Assembly (NCBI GenBank): GCA_903970165.1
Contig: CAJCHZ010000110.1
Span: 26,922-90,921, forward strand
Source of the DNA: Betaproteobacteria bacterium
Lineage (GTDB): Bacteria > Acidobacteriota > Terriglobia > Acidiferrales > UBA7541
Length of the DNA: 64,000 nucleotides
Reading direction: 5' to 3'
Part shown: one piece after another, positions 28,476 to 37,828 of the stretch
Layout of the letters: the number at the start of each line of letters is the position of its first letter
Position numbering within the stretch: the stretch's first letter is position 1
Notes under the pieces: model-generated
Told to the model about the DNA's origin: nothing
The model's input: the letters and a program-made list of their open reading frames with translations, nothing else
Database searches by the model: none
Translations under genes and position numbers: made by a program

Positions 28476-31124
28476 TCAATCCGCCGGCTGGCGCGCGGTC
28501 AGCTTTTCGACGGAAACATGCGGCCCATCGAGCGGCCCTGAAATTTTAAGCACGTGCCCCATGTCGCCAACTCCGGCAGTGCGCGCTCGCGATTTTCCAC
28601 CGCTCCATGTTTCCAGCGTCAGGTTGGCATCGCGCGTGAAGCTCACCGTGCCGTGAAGCGAAGTCTGCTCGCCGCCCGACTCCAGCGTCAGGTTCTCGAG
28701 CGAAATTCCGCGGTTGCGCATCGTAAACGTACCGGAGCCGGATGTCCACCGCGATATACCGGTGTGCGGCGCGCCGTCGGCAACACTTGCGCTGACGTCC
28801 CATCCGCGAAACTCAACGTCCTTAAGATGGACTTCCCCGGTACCCGCAAGTTTCTGGAGAAGTTCATCGCGGCCAACACCGTCGGTCACGAGGTGCAAGC
28901 TGCCGGAAGCGAAGCCGGTAAGGCTTTCGGTGAAGCGGCCCGGCGTGGGAATCTCCGCGAGGTTGACTTGATCAAGCTTGGCGGTGAAATCATACTGCGG
29001 GAGCGGTGCGAATGTTGCGTGCATCTGAGCGTGTACGCTGCCACCTCCCCATTGCCCTTCGGCATCGCTTACGTCGAGCTCCAGATCGTGCAAGGATCCG
29101 GCAGCGTGTACATTCGCAAGTTTCATCTTCTCTACGGTCAATTCGCCGATGGTTAATTCTCCCACCGCGTTCACCCGGCGCACCAGTTCGCTTGCCGCGG
29201 GACGTGGCGATGAGCCGCCGAGTAGCGACGGCAGCAATCTCTGGAGCCAGTTCGGGCGTGCGCGCGGGCCCACCCAGCGATCCAGCTCGGCGGCGTTCAT
29301 GCGGTCCGTGGCCAAATTAAAATTCCACCTTGGACCGTCGTCAGTATCGGCATTGGTAGCAATTATTTCTTTGATGGAGCCAGACCATGTGCCGCCAAAG
29401 CCGACGATTTTCGTTACATCCACGGAGCGCCTGCCATCATTCCAGTTCAGGGTGCTCTCTTGCACGTCGAGGGGTTGGTTAAGTCCAGCGACGGCAAGTT
29501 TCGCTTTATTGAAAAGAATTTTGCCGTTCCAGCGGCTGCTGAAGGGCTTTTGCCAATCCCACCGCGCGACGGCGAGGGCCTCTCCAGTAAGCTCCCAGCC
29601 GTGATTCAGTGGCCGGCCGATTGCCGCAGCCAGATTCAGCAGGTCTTCGACTTTTTGAACGTGCCCTTCGATGCTGACGCTACCTTGTGGCGTGCGCAGG
29701 CCCTGAACGAGCGTAATGTCCGCGGCGTTTTCCATCAGAGCGGCCACGCGGCGCTTTTTCGGCGCGAAGACATCGCGTAACGTACCTCCGAGCGCGACGC
29801 GCACCGGTTCAAACACCAGCTGATCGCGTTCGCGCCCGCCGCGCACTGGACCAATCCGCACCGGGACTTTTAACCCAGGCACTTTCACGATGCCGCCGTT
29901 GCTCGATAATGACGCTTCATCGACTTCCAGGGGCCACCCGCGGAGCGTCACGGAGCCCGTGAAAAACTGCTCCGCGAACACTCCATCATCTATGCCCGGG
30001 TGAAATGCTCTGTACCAGGCGAGCAAATCTGTCGCCTGGATCCCTGCGGAATCCAGATGCAGTTCAAAACTTGCAGCGGGGCCCGTTCGATAGTTCGCCG
30101 TGCCGCGCAAATTCGAGCGCGGGCCTTCGAGCGCAATTTGCTCGGCGAGTACGCTCCCTGCGGCGACATCCCAGCGGCCGCTAACCGCGGCTCTCACGCG
30201 CGGATTGTCGGGGCGTTCGCCCAGATCCCAGCGATGGATTTCCGCGGAGCGAGCTTCGACGGAGAAGGCCCATTGTCCCGGCGGCATTCCCGCATCTGGA
30301 GCGAAGCCGTTCACTCCGCTCTTCAGTGCACCGTCCAGCGTAAAGACTCCCCGCACGCCGTAATCGCGCCCGCGCAGTAAACGGAACAGGTCCGCGAGCG
30401 AGACGTCCTGCCAATGGACCGTGAAAAGAGCGGGCTGCAACCGCGCCGACGTGCCGGCGATGTCTCCTCGCACTTGCACGAGGCCGACGGATTGCAGAAC
30501 CACACCGCTGCGCCAAGGTTGCGCCTCAAGGCGCAATAGCCAGCGGCCGGGAGAAACCTGGTCCACGCTTCCGGAGACATTTGTGAATGCAAACGGAAGC
30601 TTGTCATCAGAATTCTTGAAATTGACGCGGCCGTCGTCGAAATCGATTTTCAGCAAATGGTTCACGGGAGCAACGGCTGGAGGCGGCCCGTAAACGCGGG
30701 CGGCGGCTTCCGCGGCGCCGTTGCCGGGAGGCAGCCAGCGCTCGAGATTCCATCTTCCCTGAGAATTGCGCACCAGAATCAAGCTCGGGCGTTCGAGCGA
30801 AAGCGTTCCAAACTCAAAATGCCCACGAAGCAAACCGGTCCAGCGCAAACCCGCGGACAAATTGTCCGCGCGCAGGAAATATTCGTTACCGAACGCGGGG
30901 TCTTCGCCGATCGTCACTTGTTCCGCATATAGACGAGGGGCAGGTAGGAGTTGCACCGCGAACCGCCCTACTTCGACGGGGCGCCCAAAAGCTCTTTGTA
31001 GTTGCCAGATAAGATAGGAATGCATGCGGTGCGTGCGCACGAGAAGGGAAACGCCAATCTGCACGGCCAAAAGCAGCGCCACGATTGTGAGCGCCAGCTT
31101 CCACCATTTGCGCACCATTTTCAT
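28476..31124 (-). CDS. AsmA-family envelope protein
   Basis: An 882-aa protein with one N-terminal membrane helix (KLALTIVALLLAVQIGVSLL). A long, repetitive beta-rich body carries the AsmA start pattern (QRAFGRPVEVGRFAVQLLP, then NLSAGLRWTGLLRGHFEFG) and the AsmA C-terminal region (TGEVHLKDVEFRGWDVSA, then TFTMRNRGISLENLTL). AsmA-like proteins span the periplasm and are linked to lipid transport to the outer membrane (family knowledge). It stands before lepB in the same direction, 140 bp apart. Confidence 0.87.
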   Translation of the reverse strand: MKMVRKWWKLALTIVALLLAVQIGVSLLVRTHRMHSYLIWQLQRAFGRPVEVGRFAVQLLPAPRLYAEQVTIGEDPAFGNEYFLRADNLSAGLRWTGLLRGHFEFGTLSLERPSLILVRNSQGRWNLERWLPPGNGAAEAAARVYGPPPAVAPVNHLLKIDFDDGRVNFKNSDDKLPFAFTNVSGSVDQVSPGRWLLRLEAQPWRSGVVLQSVGLVQVRGDIAGTSARLQPALFTVHWQDVSLADLFRLLRGRDYGVRGVFTLDGALKSGVNGFAPDAGMPPGQWAFSVEARSAEIHRWDLGERPDNPRVRAAVSGRWDVAAGSVLAEQIALEGPRSNLRGTANYRTGPAASFELHLDSAGIQATDLLAWYRAFHPGIDDGVFAEQFFTGSVTLRGWPLEVDEASLSSNGGIVKVPGLKVPVRIGPVRGGRERDQLVFEPVRVALGGTLRDVFAPKKRRVAALMENAADITLVQGLRTPQGSVSIEGHVQKVEDLLNLAAAIGRPLNHGWELTGEALAVARWDWQKPFSSRWNGKILFNKAKLAVAGLNQPLDVQESTLNWNDGRRSVDVTKIVGFGGTWSGSIKEIIATNADTDDGPRWNFNLATDRMNAAELDRWVGPRARPNWLQRLLPSLLGGSSPRPAASELVRRVNAVGELTIGELTVEKMKLANVHAAGSLHDLELDVSDAEGQWGGGSVHAQMHATFAPLPQYDFTAKLDQVNLAEIPTPGRFTESLTGFASGSLHLVTDGVGRDELLQKLAGTGEVHLKDVEFRGWDVSASVADGAPHTGISRWTSGSGTFTMRNRGISLENLTLESGGEQTSLHGTVSFTRDANLTLETWSGGKSRARTAGVGDMGHVLKISGPLDGPHVSVEKLTARQPAD

Positions 31125-31266
31125 ACTGTAAGGAAGTTTCGCAGACCAACCTGCAAATGAACAGCTACCCTAAGACAAAAGCCTCGCGGGCCCAGGAGCC
31201 ACTCTTAAACGCGATAGGCCGGATAGGCCCGGAATGCAAAGCACGCCCAGAGAACAGTCGCGGCGC

Positions 31267-32109
31267 TTAGTGGACCGTGTGCAGCATACGACCCCAGCGC
31301 GTGCGAGCGGGAAGGTGCGCGAGCGTGTCGAATACGCCTGCCAGCCGCTGAAAAAAAGTAGTCTGCGCGTAGTCGCTGCTGGTGGCATCCACCGACCAAT
31401 AGATCAGGAACGGACGCCCCATAATCGCGCTACGATCCACAAATCCCCAGTAGCGGCTGTCCGAGCTGTGGTCGCGATTGTCGCCCATGGCAAAAAGCTT
31501 ACCAGGCGGCACGACCAATTCGTCGCCTTGCACGTAGCTGCGAAGCGTTTCCCTCCAGCCAGATTCATCAACGACCTGACGGGAAATCATCTCGCCGTGA
31601 CGCGGAGGAAAGGAGTTGATGAATGGATCGTAGCCATTCGTGTTAGCCAGAGGATCGTGCACGACGTACGGTTCGCTCAGCAACTTGCCATTGACATACA
31701 TCTGCTGGTCCACCAGCTTCAGGCGGTCGCCCGGCAAGCCAATCACGCGCTTCACAAAATGCTGGTGGTCCGCGTAAGGATATTTGAAGACAATGATGTC
31801 GCCGCGCTCAAGCGGCCGGTAAGGAAGCAGTTTTTCATACCACGCCCCACTGCCCCCGAAAATAAATTTATTGACGAGCAGATGATCGCCGATAAGGAGA
31901 GTCCCCTCCATCGAAGCGGAAGGAATCTTGAAGGCCTGCACGATAAAACTAGTTCCGAAAAGCGCCAATAGAACGGTCACCAGCAACGATTCCATATATT
32001 CAGAAATCGTCGTAGCGTCCTCGTGATGCTCTTCTTCTTTTTTCGGTTCGACGGGCTCGGCTGGCTTTGCCGGCTCTTCCGTTGTCTGCAGTGCAATCTC
32101 TTCCGCCAT
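31267..32109 (-). CDS. lepB: Signal peptidase I
   Basis: Cleaves signal peptides of exported proteins at the inner membrane. 280 aa. An acidic/Lys-rich cytoplasmic N-terminus precedes one membrane segment (ESLLVTVLLALFGTSFIVQA), then the catalytic Ser in IPSASMEGTLLIGD and the catalytic Lys region HFVKRVIGLPGDRLKL. The box GDNRDHSSDSRYWG is complete. An insertion of about 35 residues between LSEPYVV and GDELVVPPG is a lineage variation. It is adjacent to rnc, a common lepB-rnc order in bacteria. Confidence 0.95.
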   Translation of the reverse strand: MAEEIALQTTEEPAKPAEPVEPKKEEEHHEDATTISEYMESLLVTVLLALFGTSFIVQAFKIPSASMEGTLLIGDHLLVNKFIFGGSGAWYEKLLPYRPLERGDIIVFKYPYADHQHFVKRVIGLPGDRLKLVDQQMYVNGKLLSEPYVVHDPLANTNGYDPFINSFPPRHGEMISRQVVDESGWRETLRSYVQGDELVVPPGKLFAMGDNRDHSSDSRYWGFVDRSAIMGRPFLIYWSVDATSSDYAQTTFFQRLAGVFDTLAHLPARTRWGRMLHTVH

Positions 32110-32140
32110 GCGCTTTCAGCCTTTCCAATCCACTCGCGGC

Positions 32141-32875
32141 TTACACTCGCTCCAGAAGCTCCATCGCGCTTTGCGCCGCCCGCTGTTCGGCTTCTTTTTT
32201 CGTGCTGCCAGCGCCGCCTGCCATGCGCTCGCCGCTGATCCAGAGTTCCACTGCAAACACTTTCTGATGGTCCGGCCCGGTCTCGCCCGTAAGGCGGTAC
32301 TCCGCGGGCGGCATCCCGCGGCCTTGCAAAAATTCCTGCAGCGCGGACTTGCGGTCGGGATCCGCGATTCGCGCGCCGCGTTCTTCGAGTGCCTGTTCGA
32401 AAAGCAGCCGCTTCAGCAGTTTCCGCGTGGCGTCGAGGCCGGCATCGAGATAAACAGCGGCCACCACTGCCTCGAATGCATCGGCCAGAAGCGTTGGCTT
32501 TTCACGGCCGCCGGTCTTCTCTTCGCCACGCCCTAATCGCAAATGTTCGCCGAGATTCACGCGCCGCGCCGCATCCTGCAGGGAATGCGCGTTCACAAGC
32601 CGGGCGCGGCCTTTTGAAAGCTGCCCTTCGCTCCACGCGGGAAACGAATCGAGAAGATATTCCCGCGCAAGCAATTCGAGAACGGCGTCACCCAGAAATT
32701 CCAGCCTTTCATTGTCTTGTACGGCGGCCGCTCCGGCGAGATCAATCTTCCGCTCGGCGCGTAGCTCAGGAATGGCGGAACTGTGCGTCAAGGCGCGCTC
32801 AAGAAGCTCGGGCGACCGAAACCTGTGGCCCAGGCGTTCTTCGAGTTGCACTTCGACGCTTCGGGTCATCTTCAT
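32141..32875 (-). CDS. rnc: Ribonuclease III
   Basis: Double-stranded-RNA endonuclease for rRNA and mRNA processing, 244 aa. The RNase III domain carries the signature NERLEFLGDAVLELLAREYL, ALTHSS at the start and the second metal-site segment LLADAFEAVVAAVYLDAG. A C-terminal dsRBD follows (KSALQEFLQGRGMPPAEYRL to GSTKKEAEQRAAQSAMELL). The region between the first helix and the signature has an insertion of about 10 residues (RAERKIDLAGAAAVQ). ATG at 32875 (MKMTRSVE) is chosen; the TTG 13 codons upstream lacks a ribosome site. Confidence 0.95.
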   Translation of the reverse strand: MKMTRSVEVQLEERLGHRFRSPELLERALTHSSAIPELRAERKIDLAGAAAVQDNERLEFLGDAVLELLAREYLLDSFPAWSEGQLSKGRARLVNAHSLQDAARRVNLGEHLRLGRGEEKTGGREKPTLLADAFEAVVAAVYLDAGLDATRKLLKRLLFEQALEERGARIADPDRKSALQEFLQGRGMPPAEYRLTGETGPDHQKVFAVELWISGERMAGGAGSTKKEAEQRAAQSAMELLERV

Positions 32876-32937
32876 TGAGACTGGTTCTTCAAGTCGAATC
32901 GCGTCTTTAAACAAGAATCACGCTGGATGCGCCAAGC

Positions 32938-33828
32938 TCATTTCGGCGCGCTCAACTGCGTGGCTCCCAGCTTCTTTGACTCCTCGGCGCCGTTCTTGCA
33001 AGTTCCCTGCAGGCTGCCTGCAACCGTCGCACATTTTGTAAATGCCACGACGGCCGCATCAAAATGCGACGTCTTTTGATCCGCCAGCCCCAAAAGATAA
33101 TAGTTTACGGGATCAATTTCAGGGTTGGGATCGACCTTGGTCGCCGTCTCCAATTCAGTAACCGCATCGTCCAGCTTGCCGCGCCGAAAATATACGAGTC
33201 CCAGTCCTCCGTGAGCCATGGCCAACGTTTGGTTTTTGGCCGTGTCGAATTGAGCGTCAGTCATCGCGGGAGGCTTGGTAATCGTTGGAGTCAGTTCGAT
33301 GGCGGACTTCGAATACTTTTCTGCTTTGTCCAGTTGCGCCTGAGCGTTTGGCAGATTGGAGTTCCAGGCGCGCGGAATCGTCTGCCCGAGGATGGCCAAA
33401 GTCTGCACGTCGTTCGGTGCGATGGCGATGTCCTTCTCACCCGCATCCTGCATTTTCGGAACGTCACCCGCAGCCAGATATAACTTGACGAGGGCCGAAT
33501 ACACCGGCGCCAGGTAGCGGCTCTGCGGATATTTCAGCGCAAACGCCTCGCCGGCCGCGATCTTCTTGGGGCCGTCCGTCAAGGGCATGCTGTCGTATGC
33601 CTTGAACGCAGCGTCTTCCTCAGGATTTACCGGAGGCGCAGGAGTATCCAGCGTCAGGCTATTCGCCGCTTTGTCCTTGTCGGTCTGCTGCTGCGCGGGC
33701 GGCGTGCTCTGACCACTTTGCGAACTCTGGCCGCCCTGCGAACTCTGCGCCTTCGCCACAACGCATCCCGCCAAAAGCAGTCCTGCGAGAAACCCAGCCT
33801 TTATGCCATTTCGCCATTTCACGTTCAT
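32938..33828 (-). CDS. Secreted tetratricopeptide-repeat protein
   Basis: A 296-aa protein with a signal peptide (GFLAGLLLAGCVVAKAQ; the Cys could make it a lipoprotein), a Gln/Ser-rich linker and TPR-like helical repeats (ALKYPQSRYLAPVYSALVKL; MAHGGLGLVYFRRGKLDDAV; YYLLGLADQKTSHFDAAVVA). ATG at 33828 has GGGAGG 6 nt upstream. Likely a periplasmic scaffold protein; its partner is unknown. It lies downstream of a second TPR-containing gene in the same direction. Confidence 0.82.
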   Translation of the reverse strand: MNVKWRNGIKAGFLAGLLLAGCVVAKAQSSQGGQSSQSGQSTPPAQQQTDKDKAANSLTLDTPAPPVNPEEDAAFKAYDSMPLTDGPKKIAAGEAFALKYPQSRYLAPVYSALVKLYLAAGDVPKMQDAGEKDIAIAPNDVQTLAILGQTIPRAWNSNLPNAQAQLDKAEKYSKSAIELTPTITKPPAMTDAQFDTAKNQTLAMAHGGLGLVYFRRGKLDDAVTELETATKVDPNPEIDPVNYYLLGLADQKTSHFDAAVVAFTKCATVAGSLQGTCKNGAEESKKLGATQLSAPK

Positions 33829-33917
33829 GTCCAACCTCCCCTTGTAAATCTACGCTCGAGTCTGCGGGCCCGAGGTTTTTCCTGATTACTTTAAATTCTT
33901 TCGCGTTCCGGCCAGTA

Positions 33918-35504
33918 CTACGGTCGCTCGACCGGCTTCTCCAGGTTCACCGCTTCCAGGCCCTTCTGCGCCGCTTGCTTGGCTTGCTCCGGCCCTCCCG
34001 GCACCGCGATCGCCGCCTGAAACTCGCTTTTGGCGAGCGATTGCTGTCCTTCATCATCATAAATCCGAGCCAGGTACACATGCGACCATGCCAGAACCAT
34101 CGGATCGTCCTTCGCCGCATGGTCTCCATCGGTAAGTCTGCCAAAAACCACTTTGGCGCGCGGACCGTCATGCTCCATCAGCGCCACCAGCCCGATCCCG
34201 TACCAGGCTCGGATCTGGTCCGGATATTTTGCCAGCACCTTCTGGAAAGCAACCTCTGCCGCCTGCGGATTTTTCTCTGCAATCCTGCGCTCGCCCTCAG
34301 TCAATGCTCCGATGGCATCCACGTCATTCGGCACGGTCGTTGGAGCGGCTGCCTTGTGCCGTGCAACGTCTTCGCTGGCCGTATCGTTTACATTGTCCCG
34401 ATCGGCCGCCCGGGCAAACTTGATGGAATCGATTCGTTTGGCCTCCGCCGGTTCATCAATGTTCCGTACCATGTCCGGAAAATAAAGCGCAAAAGACGGT
34501 TCCAAAGTCTCATACTTCGCCAGCCCTTTGAAAATCGGCCGGACCAGCACGTAACCGTCCGCATCATCGCGGTCGATTACCGCTTCCTTCTCACCGGGAG
34601 AGAGCCTTTTTAGCCGCAACTCCACTGCCCGCACCAGACACTCGGCAAAGTACGCCGAAAAATCATCCTTCAAATCCGGAGGCAAGCGCGGCGCGAGCGC
34701 GGCCTTTTCGTAAAGCGCCCGTTTCACGGCGAGAATGTGCGGATACTGCTGCGGAAGCGGGTCCAGTAGAAAATGCAAATAAGCATGCCGCACGATATCT
34801 TCGGGGACGTCATCCGAGCCGCTTAGCACCATTGCATAATGCTCGCCGGAATTCCGCACGTTGGAGATGCGTCCCACCAGGGGCTCGAGAATAATCGTGA
34901 AGCTTCGCGCGGTATTGGGATCCTGCAACTGGCGCAGATAGCCTGTAGCCACGAAGATTATCTGCGAGACGGGATCGTGCACCTTCTTTATTTCGCTGTT
35001 GTAGATGGGCTGCAAGTCGTGCCAGAGCCTGCCGATGTGCTGTTCCTGATAGTAATTCGACAGGATTTCGCTGAAGCCTTCCAGCGTCAAAAGCTCCGTG
35101 GGCATGTCATCTCGCCGAAGGGTAATCCGAAAGCTCGGCGCGGGACCAGCCACGATTCCGAACCAGATGTAGCGTGAGAGCAAGGCTCCCGGATCGCGCA
35201 CCACGTGCTGCTTGTAGAATTCGCGTACGGCATCCACCGCCGGACCCTGCTGATGCTGCATCTGTTCGCGCAGCCGTGCGCGCAATGGATGCCAATTCTC
35301 CGCGCTGACGTTGGCCTCGAATCCGGCCGCAAGCAGCGCGCACATGGTCGTAAACATGGCCTCGCTGCCGTCCACGGTAACGTTGGTCGCCGGTGCGGTG
35401 CGCTGGGGAGCCGGCGGCAAAGGCACCTGGCCGCGCATCGCTAGCGGGAACGCAACAGCCACACACAACGACATCGTGGCAATTCGCCGAACCTGTCTTG
35501 TCAT
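33918..35504 (-). CDS. Secreted protein with C-terminal TPR region
   Basis: A 528-aa exported protein (signal MTRQVRRIATMSLCVAVAFP). The middle part has no familiar motif: it begins with VTVDGSEAMFTTMCALLAAG and contains charged helical segments. The last 130 residues form TPR-like repeats (EKNPQAAEVAFQKVLAKYPD; AWSHVYLARIYDDEGQQSLA). ATG 35504 gives a good signal peptide; a GTG 7 codons upstream (35525) is an alternative. It precedes the other TPR gene, so both may form one unit. Function unknown. Confidence 0.78.
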   Translation of the reverse strand: MTRQVRRIATMSLCVAVAFPLAMRGQVPLPPAPQRTAPATNVTVDGSEAMFTTMCALLAAGFEANVSAENWHPLRARLREQMQHQQGPAVDAVREFYKQHVVRDPGALLSRYIWFGIVAGPAPSFRITLRRDDMPTELLTLEGFSEILSNYYQEQHIGRLWHDLQPIYNSEIKKVHDPVSQIIFVATGYLRQLQDPNTARSFTIILEPLVGRISNVRNSGEHYAMVLSGSDDVPEDIVRHAYLHFLLDPLPQQYPHILAVKRALYEKAALAPRLPPDLKDDFSAYFAECLVRAVELRLKRLSPGEKEAVIDRDDADGYVLVRPIFKGLAKYETLEPSFALYFPDMVRNIDEPAEAKRIDSIKFARAADRDNVNDTASEDVARHKAAAPTTVPNDVDAIGALTEGERRIAEKNPQAAEVAFQKVLAKYPDQIRAWYGIGLVALMEHDGPRAKVVFGRLTDGDHAAKDDPMVLAWSHVYLARIYDDEGQQSLAKSEFQAAIAVPGGPEQAKQAAQKGLEAVNLEKPVERP

Positions 35505-35784
35505 GAAGTTTGCCGCGGTTTTCACTCGAACCAGCTATTCCCCGACCGTTTCCTGAGGTGCACAAGCACTCCTGCCTGCGCTCTGTCTTCTCCGCCAAAG
35601 TGCCCTGTAGCGATCACTCCTCTTTGGCCGCCCTGCAGCATCTTGTCAATTTACAAGCGCGGTTCCCATCCGTCAAGGAATCAACCGTTCGCTCCAACCG
35701 CTCTCCAGCTAACCCTTGCGGCACCCGCAAGCATCTGGTAACAGTGAGGATGCGCCAATACCCTCCACAGGATGGCTCTCGCGA
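35505..35784. other. 280-bp divergent intergenic region
   Basis: It separates the minus-strand TPR protein gene from the plus-strand LecA-like/LssY_C gene. I see no RNA gene, repeat or clear promoter. An open frame from 35716 leads into the downstream gene, but its first 23 codons are not protein-like. Confidence 0.5.
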
Positions 35785-36993
35785 ATGCGCTTCTGCCTGA
35801 ACAGAAATGCCGCTCTTTGTCTTTCCTTTTGCGTCGCTGTTTTGAGTTTGCAGTCCGTCCCCTCCCCCATCGCACTTTCGTATTTTGCCTCGGAAACGCA
35901 ACACGCCCCCTATTCATTTCGAGCGCAAACTCCGACGACGGCATCTGTTCCCTCGGCGCAGCCGCGTGTCTCCCAGGAAGTCCAGCTCACGGGCGATCAA
36001 ATCTGGGTGGATACTGGGATAGAAGTGCGAGCGGGTGAGCACGTCGTGGCTACAGCCACTGGCACGCTCCGCTTCCCCGACCAGCAAACAGATACCACTC
36101 CCGCGGGCATCGCGCGCGGCTTCAAAGACCTGCTGCGCAGGTTGCCTTTCAATGATGCGGGCCGCGGCGCTGTTATCGGACGCATCGGCGAACAGGACAT
36201 TGCACAGCCATTTTTGATCGGCGCAAAACGCGACGTCGTCTCGCCCGTGTCTGGCCGCCTCTCGGTTGGAATCAATCAACTCAGCAGCGACACGGGCGAC
36301 GGCACGTACGCCATCCGCATCGAGATTTATCCGCCGGATGCGAATGCAGTCCTCTATACAGCCAAAGCGGTGCCTTCCATCCGCGGTGTTGACAATGATC
36401 TTTTTTCCAAAATTCCCCGGCGCGTCTCCGACAAAGCCGGCGACCTGGGCGACATGGTCAATTTCCTGATTATTGGCTCACAAGGAGCCATAGAAAAAGT
36501 CTTCACGACCGCGGGCTGGGTAAGAGTCGACGGGAACGTCAAAGAAACCGTTCTCCACGGGATTCTCGAAAGTATTTCCAAGGACTCCTACCTCACCATG
36601 CCCATGAGCCCGCTCTACCTTTTCGGCCGCCAGCAGGATTACGGCTGGGCTCATGCAGAGCCCATTTCTGTAGTAGCTTCGCGCAATCACTTGCGCATCT
36701 GGAGAGCGCCCTTCGACCTTCGTGGCCAAACTGTGTGGGTCGGCGCCGCCACCCACGACGTCGGCTTCGAAAAAGATCAGCGCAACAACGGCCTCACGCA
36801 CAAGATCGACCCTGACATCGACCTCGAACGCGACTACGTCGAAAAAACGCTGAGCTCCACGGGCCTCGTCGCGGAAGTTGCACACATCCTGCCCGAAAAT
36901 CCCATGCAGGAAGCCAAGACGGCCACAGGCGGCAGTTTCCACTCCAACGGCCAGGTTTTGGTTTTGAGGTTGGGCGAAACGTCTCAGAAATAA
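35785..36993 (+). CDS. Secreted protein with LecA-like and LssY_C domains
   Basis: A 402-aa exported protein: signal peptide (ALCLSFCVAVLSLQS). A PA-IL/LecA-like beta domain follows (QIWVDTGIEVRAGEHVVATA to GTLRFP, and FLIGAKRDVVSPVSGRLSVG, about 75-195). The LssY C-terminal domain comes next (NFLIIGSQGAIEKVFTTAGW, then MSPLYLFGRQQDYGWA, WVGAATHDVGFE, TLSSTGL). LecA-type folds bind galactosides and LssY_C is of unknown function; linking them suggests surface sugar recognition, which is inference. ATG 35785 gives the signal peptide. Confidence 0.8.
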   Translation: MRFCLNRNAALCLSFCVAVLSLQSVPSPIALSYFASETQHAPYSFRAQTPTTASVPSAQPRVSQEVQLTGDQIWVDTGIEVRAGEHVVATATGTLRFPDQQTDTTPAGIARGFKDLLRRLPFNDAGRGAVIGRIGEQDIAQPFLIGAKRDVVSPVSGRLSVGINQLSSDTGDGTYAIRIEIYPPDANAVLYTAKAVPSIRGVDNDLFSKIPRRVSDKAGDLGDMVNFLIIGSQGAIEKVFTTAGWVRVDGNVKETVLHGILESISKDSYLTMPMSPLYLFGRQQDYGWAHAEPISVVASRNHLRIWRAPFDLRGQTVWVGAATHDVGFEKDQRNNGLTHKIDPDIDLERDYVEKTLSSTGLVAEVAHILPENPMQEAKTATGGSFHSNGQVLVLRLGETSQK

Positions 36994-37105
36994 GTCCGGG
37001 CCCCTGCGCTGCTTATTCCGAAGACACGCGATTCCGGCACTTGGAGTATGATTGGTTACACTGCATGCCACTCCCACAAGCCGCCACCATCGACCGGAGA
37101 CAGCA

Positions 37106-37729
37106 ATGGCCATAATCAAGCCCGCCAATGAAGCGGAACGCCTCGCCGCTCTCGAGCGTTACGCCATCCTCGACACCGACCCAGAACAATCCTTCGAAGA
37201 TTTGACGCAACTGGCTTCCTTCATCTGCAAAACGCCTATCGCTTTGATCTCACTGATAGACGGCGATCGCCAATGGTTCAAATCGCGCATTGGCATCAGC
37301 GCCTCGGAAACCTCACGCGACGTGGCCTTCTGCTCCACCGCTATTCTGCAAAGCGATGTATTTGTAGTCCCCGACGCCCTTAAGGACGAACGCTTTCGTA
37401 ACAATCCTCTCGTTGTCGATGACCCGCACATCCGCTTCTATGCCGGCGCACCCCTGATCAACGAAGAAGGATTGGCGCTAGGCACGATTTGTGTCGTGGA
37501 TCAGACTCCGCGTGAATTATCTGCGGACGAACGCGACGCACTGAAAGCCCTTAGCCGCCTGGTGATGGCTCAAATGGAGTTCCGCCGTAACCTCTTCCTG
37601 CTGAAAGATGCCCTCACCGACCGCACCAAAGAAGAACACGAGCGCGAAAAGGAACTCCTCCATCTCCAACAGACCTTGGTCCGAGTGCTGGGATTAAGCC
37701 ACTCCATTTCCGTTAAGAATTCCCGCTGA
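37106..37729 (+). CDS. GAF-domain protein
   Basis: A 207-aa soluble protein built mainly of one GAF domain of the type found in sensor kinases and cyclases (ERLAALERYAILDTDPEQSF, then IALISLIDGDRQWFKSRIG, RDVAFCSTAI, FYAGAPLINEEGLALGTICV). A short coiled coil with many charged residues follows (about 165-195). It has no output domain and may act as a ligand-sensing partner of another protein. ATG 37106 has GGAGA 6 nt upstream. Monocistronic. Confidence 0.85.
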   Translation: MAIIKPANEAERLAALERYAILDTDPEQSFEDLTQLASFICKTPIALISLIDGDRQWFKSRIGISASETSRDVAFCSTAILQSDVFVVPDALKDERFRNNPLVVDDPHIRFYAGAPLINEEGLALGTICVVDQTPRELSADERDALKALSRLVMAQMEFRRNLFLLKDALTDRTKEEHEREKELLHLQQTLVRVLGLSHSISVKNSR

Positions 37730-37751
37730 GCGCCGGATTTAGAGTCGCCCA

Positions 37752-37792
37752 GGTCTCTCTGCGAAACTCTGCGAGGTCTGTGCCTCTCCGTT
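37752..37792. repeat. Interspersed CTCTGTG-type intergenic repeat, copy 3
   Basis: The string TCTCTCTGCGAAACTCTGCG and following GGTCTGTGCCTCT is of the same type as 662-702 and 2129-2169, again between genes. Confidence 0.5.
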
Positions 37793-37828
37793 TTCTTTTC
37801 TCCTCGTTCTGATTTTGTGCTTTCTAAT

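Noticed and set aside
26639..28549. A 636-aa plus-strand frame opposite the S9 peptidase.
   Set aside because: The opposite strand has all catalytic motifs; this frame has none.
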